In this document: piece by piece, positions 7,092-14,543 of the stretch
Position numbering within the stretch: the first letter of the stretch is position 1
How the letters are laid out: each line of letters starts with the position of its first letter
Assembly: GCA_037969565.1 (NCBI GenBank)
Contig: JBBKXQ010000031.1
Coordinates: 1 to 20,843, forward strand
Direction: 5' to 3'
DNA from: SZUA-35 sp037969565
GTDB lineage: Bacteria; Actinomycetota; Acidimicrobiia; Acidimicrobiales; SZUA-35
DNA length: 20,843 nucleotides
The notes under the pieces: generated by a model
What the model saw: the letters and a program-made list of their open reading frames with translations, nothing else
Databases searched by the model: none
Told to the model about the DNA's origin: nothing
Program-made: the position numbers and the translations under genes

Positions 7092-8546
7092 ATGATCGCG
7101 CCGGATCCGTGGGAGATCGGCCGGTCGCACGAGCGAACGGCCACCCCCGACCAACGGACCGCCCGCGGTGCTTGGTACACCCCGCGTTCGGTGGCCGAAG
7201 CCGTCGCCGAACTCGCATTGCCCGATCCGTTCGGATCGTCGCCGGCGCTCCCGCGGTTCGCCGTCGACCCCACATGCGGGGGCGGGGCGTTTCTGCTTGC
7301 CACACTTGATCGGCTCGTCGCCAACGGACTCGACCCAGCAGAGGCGATCGGTCGGGTCGCAGGTATCGACGTCGATGAAGGAGCTGTCGCCGCAGCCCAG
7401 GAATCACTCGACATGTGGGCCGCCGCAATCGGCGTTGCGAACACGGCTCGATTTGCCGTCGCCAATTCTCTCGAGGCATGGCCAACGGGTTGGCCGCAGC
7501 CCGATTTGATCATCGGGAATCCGCCGTTTCAGACTCCGCTCAAGGGTCAGGGATTTCCCGACGTCGCCCACGAGTTCCGGCTGCGCAACGCCGAGGTTCT
7601 GGGCCCGTATGCCGATCTCGCCGCGGTGCACCTCCTGCACGCCGTGCAGAGCGTGGCCGACGGTGGGCAGGTGGCGCTCATTCTTCCGCAGTCGCTCCTG
7701 GCCGGCCGAGACGCACGAAAGTTGCGCGACCATATCGATGAGGTGGCGCCACCTCGTTCGGTGTGGGCTTCCGCCGACCGGGTCTTCGATGCGAACGTGC
7801 GGGTGTGGGCCCCGGTGCTGGTGCACGGCGGCGGCCGTGCCACCCGGGATTGGGCCGAGATGGTTGCCGACGAGCTGGGTGCACCCACGGTCTCCCTGGC
7901 CTCGGGAACGGGTCTGCTCGGCGATCTCGCAACGGCCACGGCGGGGTTCCGGGATGAGTACTACGGCTTGGCCGCCGCCTGCACCGAAGCCGTTCTGTTC
8001 GATGACCGGCCGAAGCTCCTCACCGTTGGCACGATCGATCCACTCCAGAGCCTGTGGGGCGAGCAACCCACCACGTTCGCCAAGCAACGATGGCATCGCC
8101 CTGTCGTCGAACGGGCCGATCTGCCCGACGACCTCCTCGGGTGGGTGGATCGCCAATTGCGGCCCAAAGTTCTCCTCCCGACCCAATCCAAGGTGTTCGA
8201 ACCGTTCGTCGATCGTGACGGTTCGACACTTCCCGTCACCCCCGTCTTGTCGATCCACGCCCGGCCCGAGGACCTCGACCTGGTGGCCACCGTTCTGCTC
8301 GCCCCTCCCGTCGTTGCGTGGGCCTACCGTCGCTGGTTCGGCACGGCCATGTCGGTGCAGGCCATCAAGTTGGCGGCCAAGGACGTTGCCGGCATCCCGC
8401 TCCCCGCCGACGTCGAGCGTTGGCGCCAGGCGGCCGATCTGGTCGTGCAGGGCCCACCCGCACTTCTGGAGATCGGTCGGTTGATGACCGAGGCCTACGA
8501 CGGCGACGACAGTCTGCTGGCTTGGTGGCAGGACCGACTGAGTTGA
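7092..8546 (+). CDS. stand-alone N6-adenine DNA methyltransferase (Eco57I-like)
   Basis: A 484-residue gamma-type amino-methyltransferase. The N-terminus has RGAWYTPRSVAEAV, the 'G-x-W/Y-YTP' region typical of Eco57I/type IIG and type I modification enzymes. Motif I is VDPTCGGGAFLLA (58-70, SAM binding), the acidic residue after beta-2 is in GIDVDE, and motif IV is DLIIGNPPFQ (NPPF at 143-146), specifying N6-adenine methylation. The C-terminal half would hold the target recognition region. No nuclease motif or restriction partner is seen in the flanking genes, so this is an orphan methyltransferase or a relative acting on another substrate. The ATG at 7092 lies 19 bp after the helicase stop; a TTG at 7044 would overlap that gene and is less likely. 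A 13-bp tandem repeat begins within its last codons. Confidence 0.83.
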   Translation: MIAPDPWEIGRSHERTATPDQRTARGAWYTPRSVAEAVAELALPDPFGSSPALPRFAVDPTCGGGAFLLATLDRLVANGLDPAEAIGRVAGIDVDEGAVAAAQESLDMWAAAIGVANTARFAVANSLEAWPTGWPQPDLIIGNPPFQTPLKGQGFPDVAHEFRLRNAEVLGPYADLAAVHLLHAVQSVADGGQVALILPQSLLAGRDARKLRDHIDEVAPPRSVWASADRVFDANVRVWAPVLVHGGGRATRDWAEMVADELGAPTVSLASGTGLLGDLATATAGFRDEYYGLAAACTEAVLFDDRPKLLTVGTIDPLQSLWGEQPTTFAKQRWHRPVVERADLPDDLLGWVDRQLRPKVLLPTQSKVFEPFVDRDGSTLPVTPVLSIHARPEDLDLVATVLLAPPVVAWAYRRWFGTAMSVQAIKLAAKDVAGIPLPADVERWRQAADLVVQGPPALLEIGRLMTEAYDGDDSLLAWWQDRLS

Positions 8547-8592
8547 TCGACTGAGCTGATCGACTGAGCTGATCGACTGAGCTGAAGGACTG
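8531..8592 (+). repeat. 13-bp tandem repeat across the methyltransferase stop
   Basis: Three perfect copies of TGATCGACTGAGC occupy 8544-8556, 8557-8569 and 8570-8582. A diverged copy precedes them inside the coding sequence (8531-8543, three mismatches) and a decayed copy follows (8583-8592). Since 13 is not a multiple of three and each unit starts with TGA, the array puts stops in all three plus frames. The gene's stop codon is the first TGA of the perfect array. Confidence 0.85.
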
Positions 8593-8622
8593 TTTCGAAC
8601 GCGCTCATCTTGACCGTTTGGC

Positions 8623-8628
8623 TAGTCT
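8623..8628 (+). promoter_or_regulatory. -10 box TAGTCT of metX
   Basis: TAGTCT ends 6 nt before the ATG at 8635, with no ribosome binding site, so a leaderless transcript is predicted. A TTGACC at 8610-8615 is only 7 bp away and too close to be its -35. A leaderless start leaves no room for a SAM riboswitch, often found before methionine genes. Confidence 0.5.
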
Positions 8629-8634
8629 TTCCGG

Positions 8635-9849
8635 ATGTTCGATCCGAACCACCCGCTTCGGCCTGCAGCGCCGGCGGGATCTCCGGCGCCTGCCAGCGGT
8701 GGTTGGCGCCGAGGTGAGGACCCACCGGCATGGCGACAGTTCGCCACTGTCTGCGAGAATCGCTCCTTCGCTCTCGAAGGCGGCGGTCGCTTGGATGAGA
8801 TCATTCTGGCCTACGAGACGTGGGGCACCCTCAATGCGTCTGCCTCCAATGCCGTGCTCGTCTGCCATGCGCTGACCGGAGACGCGCACGCCGCGGGGCC
8901 GAGCGGCCCGGGTCAGCTGAGTGATGGGTGGTGGGACGAGATGATCGGCTCGGGCCGTCCGCTCGACACCGATCGCTACTTCGTTGTCTGCATCAACGTT
9001 CTCGGTGGGTGCGGCGGCAGTACCGGTCCGCAGTCGATCCGACCTTCCGACGAAGCGCCCTACGGTGCCCGTTTCCCGGTCGTCACGCCGAGAGACATCG
9101 TCCGCACGCAGGCTCTGCTCGCCGACCAGCTCGGAATCGGCCGATGGCTGTCGGTACTGGGCGGTTCGATGGGAGGGATGCAGGCGCTCGAATGGGCGGT
9201 CATGTACCCCGACCGGGTGGCGTCGCTCGCCTCGATTGCATCCACCGCAGCGGCGAGCGCCATGCAAATCGGTTGGAGCGAAACCGGAAGACTGGCCATC
9301 GTGAACGACCCGAAGTGGAACGGGGGCGACTACTACGACGCCGCACCAGGAGACGGGCCCACCGCCGGGCTGGCTCTGGCCCGCAGAATCGCCCAACTCC
9401 ACTACCGGGCTGATGTCTCACTCGAGAACCGGTTCGGCCGGGCCGAGGCCGACCGCTTCGATCAGATCGGGCTGTGGAACCGCTTTCAGGTCGAGAGTTA
9501 CCTCGACTACCACGGGCAGAAGTTGGTGCAGCGATTCGATGCCAACGCTTACCTGGTGCTCAACAAGGCGATGGACCTCCACGATGTGGGACGAGGCCGG
9601 GGCGGAAGAGCTCAGGCCCTCCGGAGGGTCACCTGTCCAACCCTCGTCGTCTCCATCGACAGCGACATCCTCTACACGCCACGGCAACAACACGAGCTCC
9701 GAGACCTCATCGGGGCCGATGGCACCGAGGTCACCTACCAAGAGATCACCTCCGACCACGGGCACGACGGCTTCCTGATCGAGTTCGATCAGCTCGGCCC
9801 CATGGTCGAAGACTTCGTGCTTCACCAGTACAAGTCGGGCAGTCATTGA
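8635..9849 (+). CDS. metX: homoserine O-acetyltransferase
   Basis: MetX is an alpha/beta-hydrolase-fold enzyme that acylates homoserine (classically from acetyl-CoA) at the entry to methionine synthesis by direct sulfhydrylation. The 404-residue protein has the conserved LVCHALTGDAHA strand-loop, NVLGGCGGSTGP, the nucleophile elbow VLGGSMGGMQALEW (Ser178), the lid-region RFQVESYLDYHG block, and the acid and base in SIDSDILYTP (Asp344) and DHGHDGFLIE (His377). The N-terminal about 30 residues are a variable extension. Some MetX-like proteins use succinyl-CoA instead, so donor specificity is not proven. It is the likely first gene of a run with the glycosylase, membrane protein and 75-residue protein downstream; the gap to the next start is 26 bp. 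Confidence 0.93.
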   Translation: MFDPNHPLRPAAPAGSPAPASGGWRRGEDPPAWRQFATVCENRSFALEGGGRLDEIILAYETWGTLNASASNAVLVCHALTGDAHAAGPSGPGQLSDGWWDEMIGSGRPLDTDRYFVVCINVLGGCGGSTGPQSIRPSDEAPYGARFPVVTPRDIVRTQALLADQLGIGRWLSVLGGSMGGMQALEWAVMYPDRVASLASIASTAAASAMQIGWSETGRLAIVNDPKWNGGDYYDAAPGDGPTAGLALARRIAQLHYRADVSLENRFGRAEADRFDQIGLWNRFQVESYLDYHGQKLVQRFDANAYLVLNKAMDLHDVGRGRGGRAQALRRVTCPTLVVSIDSDILYTPRQQHELRDLIGADGTEVTYQEITSDHGHDGFLIEFDQLGPMVEDFVLHQYKSGSH

Positions 9850-9875
9850 GTTGAGCGGTCTGATCGAGGGCACCA

Positions 9876-10658
9876 ATGCCTGAAGGTGTCGAGATCGAGA
9901 TCTACCGCTCCGCAGCCGAAGCGGCTCTCGATCGAGAGATCACCTCGGTCGACGCCAGTGATGACTGGTTCCTCAAAGCGGGAACGACGGCCGAAGCCCT
10001 GTCCGAGGTGCTCATCGGCGAACGCTTCGTGGCTGCCCGCCGTCGTGGGAAGCTCCTCATTCTCGACACGAGCGGTGGCGAGCGTCTCGGCCTGCGGTTC
10101 GGAATGACCGGACGTCTCATCGTCGATACCGGTGCGGCCATTGCCTATCTCGAGTATTCGAGCCAGAAAAACAATCCCCGGTGGGACCGGTTCGTCGTGC
10201 ATTTCGCCGATGGTGGCGATCTACGAATCCGTGACCCGCGGCGGTTGGGTGGTGTGATTCTCGAACCGGACGAGTCGGCGCTGGGCGTCGACGCCTTCTC
10301 GATCACGGCAGGAGAACTCGATCGACGGGTTTTCGTCGGCGACGTGGCCCTCAAGGCTCGACTGCTCGATCAGAGCCGCATCGCCGGCGTCGGCAACCTG
10401 ATTGCCGACGAGACGCTGTGGCGGGCGGGAATCGATCCGGCGAGAAAAGCCCGGTCGCTGGAGGCCAAGGACCGACGTCGGTTTCTGAAACATCTGCGTT
10501 CGGTGCTCGGCGATTTCACCCGTGACGGTGGGTCGCACACGGGCCACCTCCAGGCGGTTCGGGTTCGGGGTGGACGCTGCCCAAAGGACGGCGCAGAGCT
10601 GCAACGGCGTGAAATTGGGGGAAGAACGACCTACAGCTGTCCCCAACATCAACGGTGA
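9876..10658 (+). CDS. Fpg/Nei-family DNA glycosylase/AP lyase
   Basis: A 260-residue base-excision-repair enzyme that removes oxidised bases and nicks the abasic site. It starts MPEGVE, giving the catalytic Pro1 and Glu2 after Met removal, and has the RRRGKLL lysine (Lys59). The helix-two-turn-helix is RIAGVGNLIADETLWRAGIDP. The C-terminal zinc finger departs from the usual four cysteines: CPKD (Cys235, Asp238) and CPQH (Cys255, His258), so Asp and His replace the second Cys of each pair. Metal may still bind. Whether it prefers 8-oxoguanine (Fpg) or oxidised pyrimidines (Nei) is not clear from motifs, so no symbol is given. The start is supported by GAGGG 5 nt upstream of the ATG; the stop overlaps the next gene's ATG (TGATG). 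Confidence 0.88.
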   Translation: MPEGVEIEIYRSAAEAALDREITSVDASDDWFLKAGTTAEALSEVLIGERFVAARRRGKLLILDTSGGERLGLRFGMTGRLIVDTGAAIAYLEYSSQKNNPRWDRFVVHFADGGDLRIRDPRRLGGVILEPDESALGVDAFSITAGELDRRVFVGDVALKARLLDQSRIAGVGNLIADETLWRAGIDPARKARSLEAKDRRRFLKHLRSVLGDFTRDGGSHTGHLQAVRVRGGRCPKDGAELQRREIGGRTTYSCPQHQR

Positions 10659-11122
10659 TGCCGCTAAGTTCGGGGGCAGTGTTTGCCTTTCTGCAGTCGA
10701 CCCCGCTGTTCGCCCAGCTGAGCACGTCGGTCACCGACGATCGGATCCGCATGATCATCGTGGCGCTGCTCGTTGTTGCCGCCCTTCTCGCGATCACCAC
10801 GATCTGGTTCTTCGTCCACACGAGTCCTCGCCGCCGGGCCACACCGGTGGTGGGCGTCACGGCCGGCGCCCACTCCGCCGCACGCACTGGCGACTCGGAC
10901 GATCGGCCTACTGCAGCGTCCTCGAAAGCAGGCTCCCCGGTTGCAGGGTCCCCGACCCCGGGGTCCACCCCGGCGGGCTCCTCGGTTGTAGGGTCCACAG
11001 CTGCGCCGAACTCCACCCCGTCCGTGGCAACGAACGATGACGATGATGACGACGAGTGGTTGCGTTTGACCTCGCCGGAGAAACGATCTCCGGCGGTCGA
11101 TCAGAATCGTCCCCCGGTTTAG
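10658..11122 (+). CDS. small single-pass membrane protein with acidic, low-complexity tail
   Basis: A 154-residue protein of no recognised family. A hydrophobic segment (MIIVALLVVAALLAITTIWFFV, split here only by eye) lies around residues 32-53, followed by a basic stop-transfer HTSPRRR. The rest is a disordered Ser/Pro/Gly/Thr-rich tail with repeats of the AGSP/PGST type and a run of six Asp before EW. The tail reflects two near-identical 21-bp DNA repeats (10931-10951 and 10976-10996, 19/21 matches). The ATG overlaps the stop of the glycosylase gene, which implies translational coupling; a GTG at 10655 is an alternative. Function unknown. Confidence 0.6.
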   Translation: MPLSSGAVFAFLQSTPLFAQLSTSVTDDRIRMIIVALLVVAALLAITTIWFFVHTSPRRRATPVVGVTAGAHSAARTGDSDDRPTAASSKAGSPVAGSPTPGSTPAGSSVVGSTAAPNSTPSVATNDDDDDDEWLRLTSPEKRSPAVDQNRPPV

Positions 11123-11136
11123 GAGACCGAGAAACA

Positions 11137-11364
11137 ATGGCTGAAGCACTCGATGTCGATGCAATGCTCGCCCGGTTCAAAGAGCGGGCCAAGGCGGTGA
11201 AGAAGCGCAATCTTCCGCCCGTCGGAGGAGACGAGCGCACGGCGTTCCTCAAACAGGCCGAGCAAGACTTCATGGATTTCGCCATCATCGGCGACGCCGA
11301 GGCCAGTCTCGAAGACGGGGTTCTCGTGTTCCGGGTCGACCTGCGTCCCCCTGCTGATTCGTAG
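11137..11364 (+). CDS. conserved-looking 75-residue protein, function unknown
   Basis: A 75-residue soluble protein, charged at the N-terminus (DAMLARFKERAKAVKKRN), with a helix around ERTAFLKQAEQDFMDFAIIG and a final strand GVLVFRVDL. I do not recognise the family. The DAMLARFKERA...DFMDFAIIGDA...LVFRVDLRPP arrangement looks like a compact real fold. The ATG at 11137 has AGGAG at 11121-11125, which itself overlaps the upstream TAG stop, so it is likely translated from the same mRNA as the metX-glycosylase run. The tRNA-Gly gene begins 49 bp later. Confidence 0.65.
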   Translation: MAEALDVDAMLARFKERAKAVKKRNLPPVGGDERTAFLKQAEQDFMDFAIIGDAEASLEDGVLVFRVDLRPPADS

Positions 11365-11396
11365 CTTTTCCGGTGGGAAGGCGAGACCTGTTTCGC

Positions 11397-11402
11397 TATG
11401 CT
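11397..11402 (+). promoter_or_regulatory. candidate -10 box of tRNA-Gly
   Basis: TATGCT ends 11 nt before the first base of the mature tRNA (11414), placing transcription start near 11408. No good -35 is seen. Confidence 0.35.
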
Positions 11403-11413
11403 CCTGTGCTCCT

Positions 11414-11489
11414 GCGGACGTAGCTCAGTTGGTAGAGCACAACCTTGCCAAGGTTGGGGTCGCCAGTTCGAATCTGGTCGTCCGCTCCA
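11414..11489 (+). tRNA. tRNA-Gly (anticodon GCC), CCA encoded
   Basis: A complete cloverleaf. The acceptor stem is GCGGACG (11414-11420) pairing with CGTCCGC (11479-11485). The D arm is GCTC...GAGC, and the anticodon arm CAACC-TTGCCAA-GGTTG has GCC in the loop. The T arm has TTCGAAT in the loop, followed by discriminator T and an encoded CCA (11487-11489). The tRNA decodes GGC and GGT. Its 3' 48 bp (11442-11489) recur exactly at 14544-14591, marking it as an integration target. Confidence 0.95.
11442..11489 (+). repeat. 48-bp direct repeat, copy 1 (attL-like)
   Basis: It runs from the 5' side of the anticodon stem through the encoded CCA of tRNA-Gly and is identical to 14544-14591. Similarity resumes beyond the core: both copies are followed by a GGCCCGCC/GGCGGG hairpin, TTTTCG and GCGCTCT. 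Confidence 0.9.
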
Positions 11490-11503
11490 ACCGCAGTGAA
11501 CGA

Positions 11504-11529
11504 AAGAGGCCCGCCTCGGCGGGTCTCTT
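11504..11529 (+). terminator. intrinsic terminator after tRNA-Gly
   Basis: Stem AAGAGGCCCGC (11504-11514) pairs with GCGGGTCTCTT (11519-11529) around the tetraloop CTCG, with one G-T wobble. CCAGTTTT follows. Confidence 0.75.
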
Positions 11530-11847
11530 CCAGTTTTCGGCCTCGCGCTCTACTGCCGATTCGAGCCCCGAGTCCGCAGTTGGTCGAAGGAACATGTCGA
11601 TGGCTCATGTCGACTCCGTCGCAGGGTGACGAGCCGATCCCTCGACGCAATAGTGTCCAACGAGCAGCCCACGCGGCGCGACGCCATCGGCGCACCGTGA
11701 CTGCACCTCCGGTCCGTACGAGCCTTACTCAACCGCGTCTTGGTTCTGCAGGCTGACGCGGGACAAGGGCCAAGCGGTCGGCCTGGTGTGATATGTGGAC
11801 TGGCGGTACGGTCGGCCCGAAGTTTCGTTGAACAGAAGGAGGCCGAG
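11530..11847. other. non-coding stretch upstream of the kinase
   Basis: I see no gene here. The only recognisable elements are at its right end: a TACGGT -10-like hexamer at 11807-11812, within GGTACGGTCGGCCCG, and the strong ribosome binding site AGAAGGAGG at 11834-11842. No remnant of an integrase could be read in either strand. Confidence 0.5.
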
Positions 11848-14064
11848 TTGCACACGACACTCCTCACGATCTCGACTGCCGTGCAGTTTGTCGCGGCCAG
11901 CTTCGCGTGGAGGTTCGGCCGTCGTGCCGAGCGCCGAGGGGTGTGGTCGTTTCTGACCTTGGCGCTGTTACTGATGGGTGTACGTCGACTGGTAGCGCTC
12001 GTCGGTTCCATCCGGGCTGAGGACGGGTCGTCGGGTTCGTTGCTCTCGGAGTTCGTCGCTCTGGCCATCTCCGCGCTGATGATTGTCGGTGTGCTTCGGG
12101 TTGGTCGAGATCTCCCGGCAGCGTTACAGGCGCTGGGAGCTCAGTCGAGCCTCGGCCAGGTGCTCGACAACTCGCTCGCCGAGATCTACCTCTTCGAAAC
12201 GTCAACCCTTCGCTTCTGTTACGTCAACCGTGGGGGTCGGTCGAACCTCGGCTACAGCATGGAGGAGATGGCTGGTCTCTCGCCGATTGACCTGAAGCCC
12301 GAATTCGATGAGCCGACGTTTCGAAAGATGATCTCGCTCCTGCTCATCGGGAAGAGGGAGCGGATCGAGTTCGAGACCGTCCATCAACGCAAGGACGGCT
12401 CGACGTATCCAGTACAGATCGACCTCCAACTCTCACGGTACAACGATCGCCCGGTGGTGATGGCGGTCGTTCTCGACGTAACGAAGCGCCACGAGGCGCT
12501 GTCAGCCCTTCGCGACAGCGAGGAGCATTTCAGAACCGTGATCGAGAACTCGAGTGATGCAGTGAGCGTTCTGGACGAAGATGGGACAATCGCATACGAG
12601 TCACCCGCCGTCGGCCGCATTCTCGGATACGACGTCACAGAGAACGTGGGCCGCACCTGGAATCTGATTCACCCCGACGATCTTGACGCTGTGACCGAAG
12701 CGGTTCGCCAGATCTTCGCCGAGCCGGACCAACGCCCCCATCTGACGTTTCGCGCTCGTCACTCCGACGGATCGTGGCGAATTATTGACGCTGTTGCCAG
12801 CCTTCGCGTGCTCGATGGGCAGCGCCAGGCGGTCGTGAACCACCGCGACGTAACAGAGCAAGAGGCAACGCGCCGTCGTCAAGAGGAAGCCGAAGCCAGA
12901 CTTCACCGATCGCAGAAACTGGAGACGATCGGCACGTTGGCGGGTGGAATCGCTCACGATTTCAACAACCTCCTGACGCCGATCCTGTGGAGCGCCGAGC
13001 TGTGGAACGAATCAGGCGACGAGGGCACCGATGGGGTGAGATATGCGCGGGAGGTGCTCAGTGCTGCTATTCGTGCCCGGGAACTCGTCCGGCAGATTCT
13101 CTCGTTCGCCCGTGACAGCGATTACGAGGCGACCGCTGTGGACCTGTCGGACATCGTGAGCGAGACCATCGATCTGCTCACGAACACGACGCCGACATCG
13201 ATGAACATCGAGCAGCGAATCGAGGTCGGGCTCACCGTCTTGGGTAATGCGGCCCAGCTGCACCAGGTCGTCTTGAATCTGTGCACCAACGCTCAACACG
13301 CCATGGGCGTTGATGGCACACTTTCGATCGAACTGAGCACGCTGGCCGAGAACGAAGCGCACTCGCTCACGACACCACATGGAGTTCGTCTGACGGTGCG
13401 AGACAATGGCCACGGGATCGACGAGACCTTCGCGTCACGGATCTTCGAGCCATTCTTCACGACGAAGTCGGTAGACGAAGGAACCGGTCTCGGTTTGGCT
13501 GTCGTCTATGGGATCGTCGAGGACCACGGCGGCACGATCGAGTTCGAGAGCGCGGCTGGCGAAGGGGCAACATTTACCGTTCTGCTCCCGCTGCTGGAGG
13601 AGCTACCGTCCATGCTGGAACACGAAGTGGCGGTGGGTCTTGGCGACGCTGCCAGACCGAACAATCGCGTCGGCACGACAGTGTTGCTTGTCGAGGACGA
13701 ACCGTCGATCCGATCGCTTCTCGCTGAGACTCTGCGCAGCAATGGTTGGGAGGTCGTGACATGTTCGCAAGGACAAGAAGCGTTGGAAACACTGCGATCT
13801 GAACCACACCGATTCGACCTCCTGCTGACGGACCAGACAATGCCCGGCGTCACCGGAGTCGAGCTGATCGAGAGCATTCAGACGACGCACGCCGATCTGC
13901 CCGCCGTGCTGATGACCGGATACAGCGACACAGCGCTGGTCGAGCGGCTCCGCAAATGTGATGTGAGGATTGTGCTGGCCAAGCCCTTCCAGCCCGATGA
14001 CCTCATGCGATCGGTCGGCGATGCCCTGGACAGCAAGAGCATCGACAAGTCACAAGAGCAGTAG
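11848..14064 (+). CDS. hybrid sensor histidine kinase (3 TM, PAS-PAS-HisKA-HATPase-REC)
   Basis: A 738-residue membrane sensor kinase. Order: three hydrophobic segments (about 5-21, 33-53, 66-85) with short loops; a PAS domain (about 103-212); a second PAS (about 225-338, ENSSDAVSVLDEDGTIAY...LIHPDD) ending in a VTEQEATRRRQEEAEARL linker; an H-box GTLAGGIAHDFNNLL with His370 (NtrB-like HDFNN type); N-box LNLCTNAQHAM; DNGHGID (519-525); IFEPFFTTK; GTGLGL (545-550); and a C-terminal receiver with VEDEPS, phospho-acceptor Asp662 in LLTDQTMPG and Lys712 in LAKPF. The phosphate presumably passes on to a partner encoded elsewhere, as there is no DNA-binding output or Hpt domain. The TTG start is preferred: AGAAGGAGG lies 5 nt upstream, whereas starts at 11740 and after lack a signal. 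It is the sole intact gene in the islet. Confidence 0.9.
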   Translation: MHTTLLTISTAVQFVAASFAWRFGRRAERRGVWSFLTLALLLMGVRRLVALVGSIRAEDGSSGSLLSEFVALAISALMIVGVLRVGRDLPAALQALGAQSSLGQVLDNSLAEIYLFETSTLRFCYVNRGGRSNLGYSMEEMAGLSPIDLKPEFDEPTFRKMISLLLIGKRERIEFETVHQRKDGSTYPVQIDLQLSRYNDRPVVMAVVLDVTKRHEALSALRDSEEHFRTVIENSSDAVSVLDEDGTIAYESPAVGRILGYDVTENVGRTWNLIHPDDLDAVTEAVRQIFAEPDQRPHLTFRARHSDGSWRIIDAVASLRVLDGQRQAVVNHRDVTEQEATRRRQEEAEARLHRSQKLETIGTLAGGIAHDFNNLLTPILWSAELWNESGDEGTDGVRYAREVLSAAIRARELVRQILSFARDSDYEATAVDLSDIVSETIDLLTNTTPTSMNIEQRIEVGLTVLGNAAQLHQVVLNLCTNAQHAMGVDGTLSIELSTLAENEAHSLTTPHGVRLTVRDNGHGIDETFASRIFEPFFTTKSVDEGTGLGLAVVYGIVEDHGGTIEFESAAGEGATFTVLLPLLEELPSMLEHEVAVGLGDAARPNNRVGTTVLLVEDEPSIRSLLAETLRSNGWEVVTCSQGQEALETLRSEPHRFDLLLTDQTMPGVTGVELIESIQTTHADLPAVLMTGYSDTALVERLRKCDVRIVLAKPFQPDDLMRSVGDALDSKSIDKSQEQ

Positions 14065-14174
14065 AACGACCCTTCGGCCCTCTCACCGAGACCGGTGCGG
14101 TCGATGTCTCCCAAGGGCTCTGGCGCGTTGTTCGATCGGGGGGCGTTGGTGGTCGATCACAGTTGAGCTGTTCG
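14065..14174. other. intergenic, nothing recognised
   Basis: Between the kinase stop and the transposase remnant I see no gene, hairpin terminator or RNA. Confidence 0.4.
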
Positions 14175-14330
14175 TCAGGTTGTTTCGGTGAGTTCGCCGA
14201 ATGCGGCGGCGATTCGACGGCGGTGAGTTTCGGTTCCGGGTTCGTAGTGACCGCGGCGAAGGTTCTGGATGAAGGCGCGACCCCGGATCACGATCGACGC
14301 GGTGCGGAGGCGCCCGAGACCTGCCGCATA
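14175..14330 (-). pseudogene. C-terminal remnant of an IS6-family-like transposase
   Basis: A minus-strand frame ends at 14175 and reads TASIVIRGRAFIQNLRRGHY, then EPGTETHRRRIAAAFGELTE. From memory this resembles the C-terminal end of DDE transposases of the IS6/IS240 type in actinomycetes, where a 'GHAFxQNLRRGHYEL...RxAAAFxELA' segment closes the protein. Upstream the frame loses similarity: the catalytic DDE region and N-terminus are absent, and no terminal inverted repeats are seen. It is a decayed fragment, consistent with an element that once carried or was hit by an insertion sequence. The family call is from pattern memory and not from an alignment. Confidence 0.5.
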
Positions 14331-14435
14331 TCCACGTCGCGACCCCATCGGCCAAGGCAACCAATCCATCCTGGATTCGTGATTCGGCTTGCGTAGGTGC
14401 GTGGCACCGACCCGCCCCGAAGTCGCGTCCGGCGT

Positions 14436-14451
14436 AGTAGAGCGCTCTACT
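14436..14451. repeat. 16-bp perfect palindrome inside the islet
   Basis: AGTAGAGC followed directly by GCTCTACT. It lies about 90 bp from the right-hand att copy. Two direct repeats ACGCAACG (14493-14500 and 14513-14520, 20 bp apart) and a repeated GACAGGGC lie between it and the att copy. Confidence 0.6.
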
Positions 14452-14543
14452 GACAGGGCGGACTGAGCCGGACAGGGCAACACTCAAACCGGACGCAACG
14501 CACTGAATCAGTACGCAACGGCACTGGCTGGACGAACCGTAGG

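Noticed and set aside
7404..8258. 284-codon minus-strand open frame
   Set aside because: Antisense shadow of the methyltransferase; no recognisable motif.
8531..8592. CRISPR array
   Set aside because: Units are 13 bp with no spacers; no cas gene is present in the window.
8610..8628. TTGACC at 8610 as a -35 box for metX
   Set aside because: Only 7 bp separate it from the -10 TAGTCT; a functional spacer is near 17 bp.
11396..11695. Minus-strand frame with DDQIRTGDPNLGK
   Set aside because: Antisense translation of tRNA-Gly and its terminator; not a gene.
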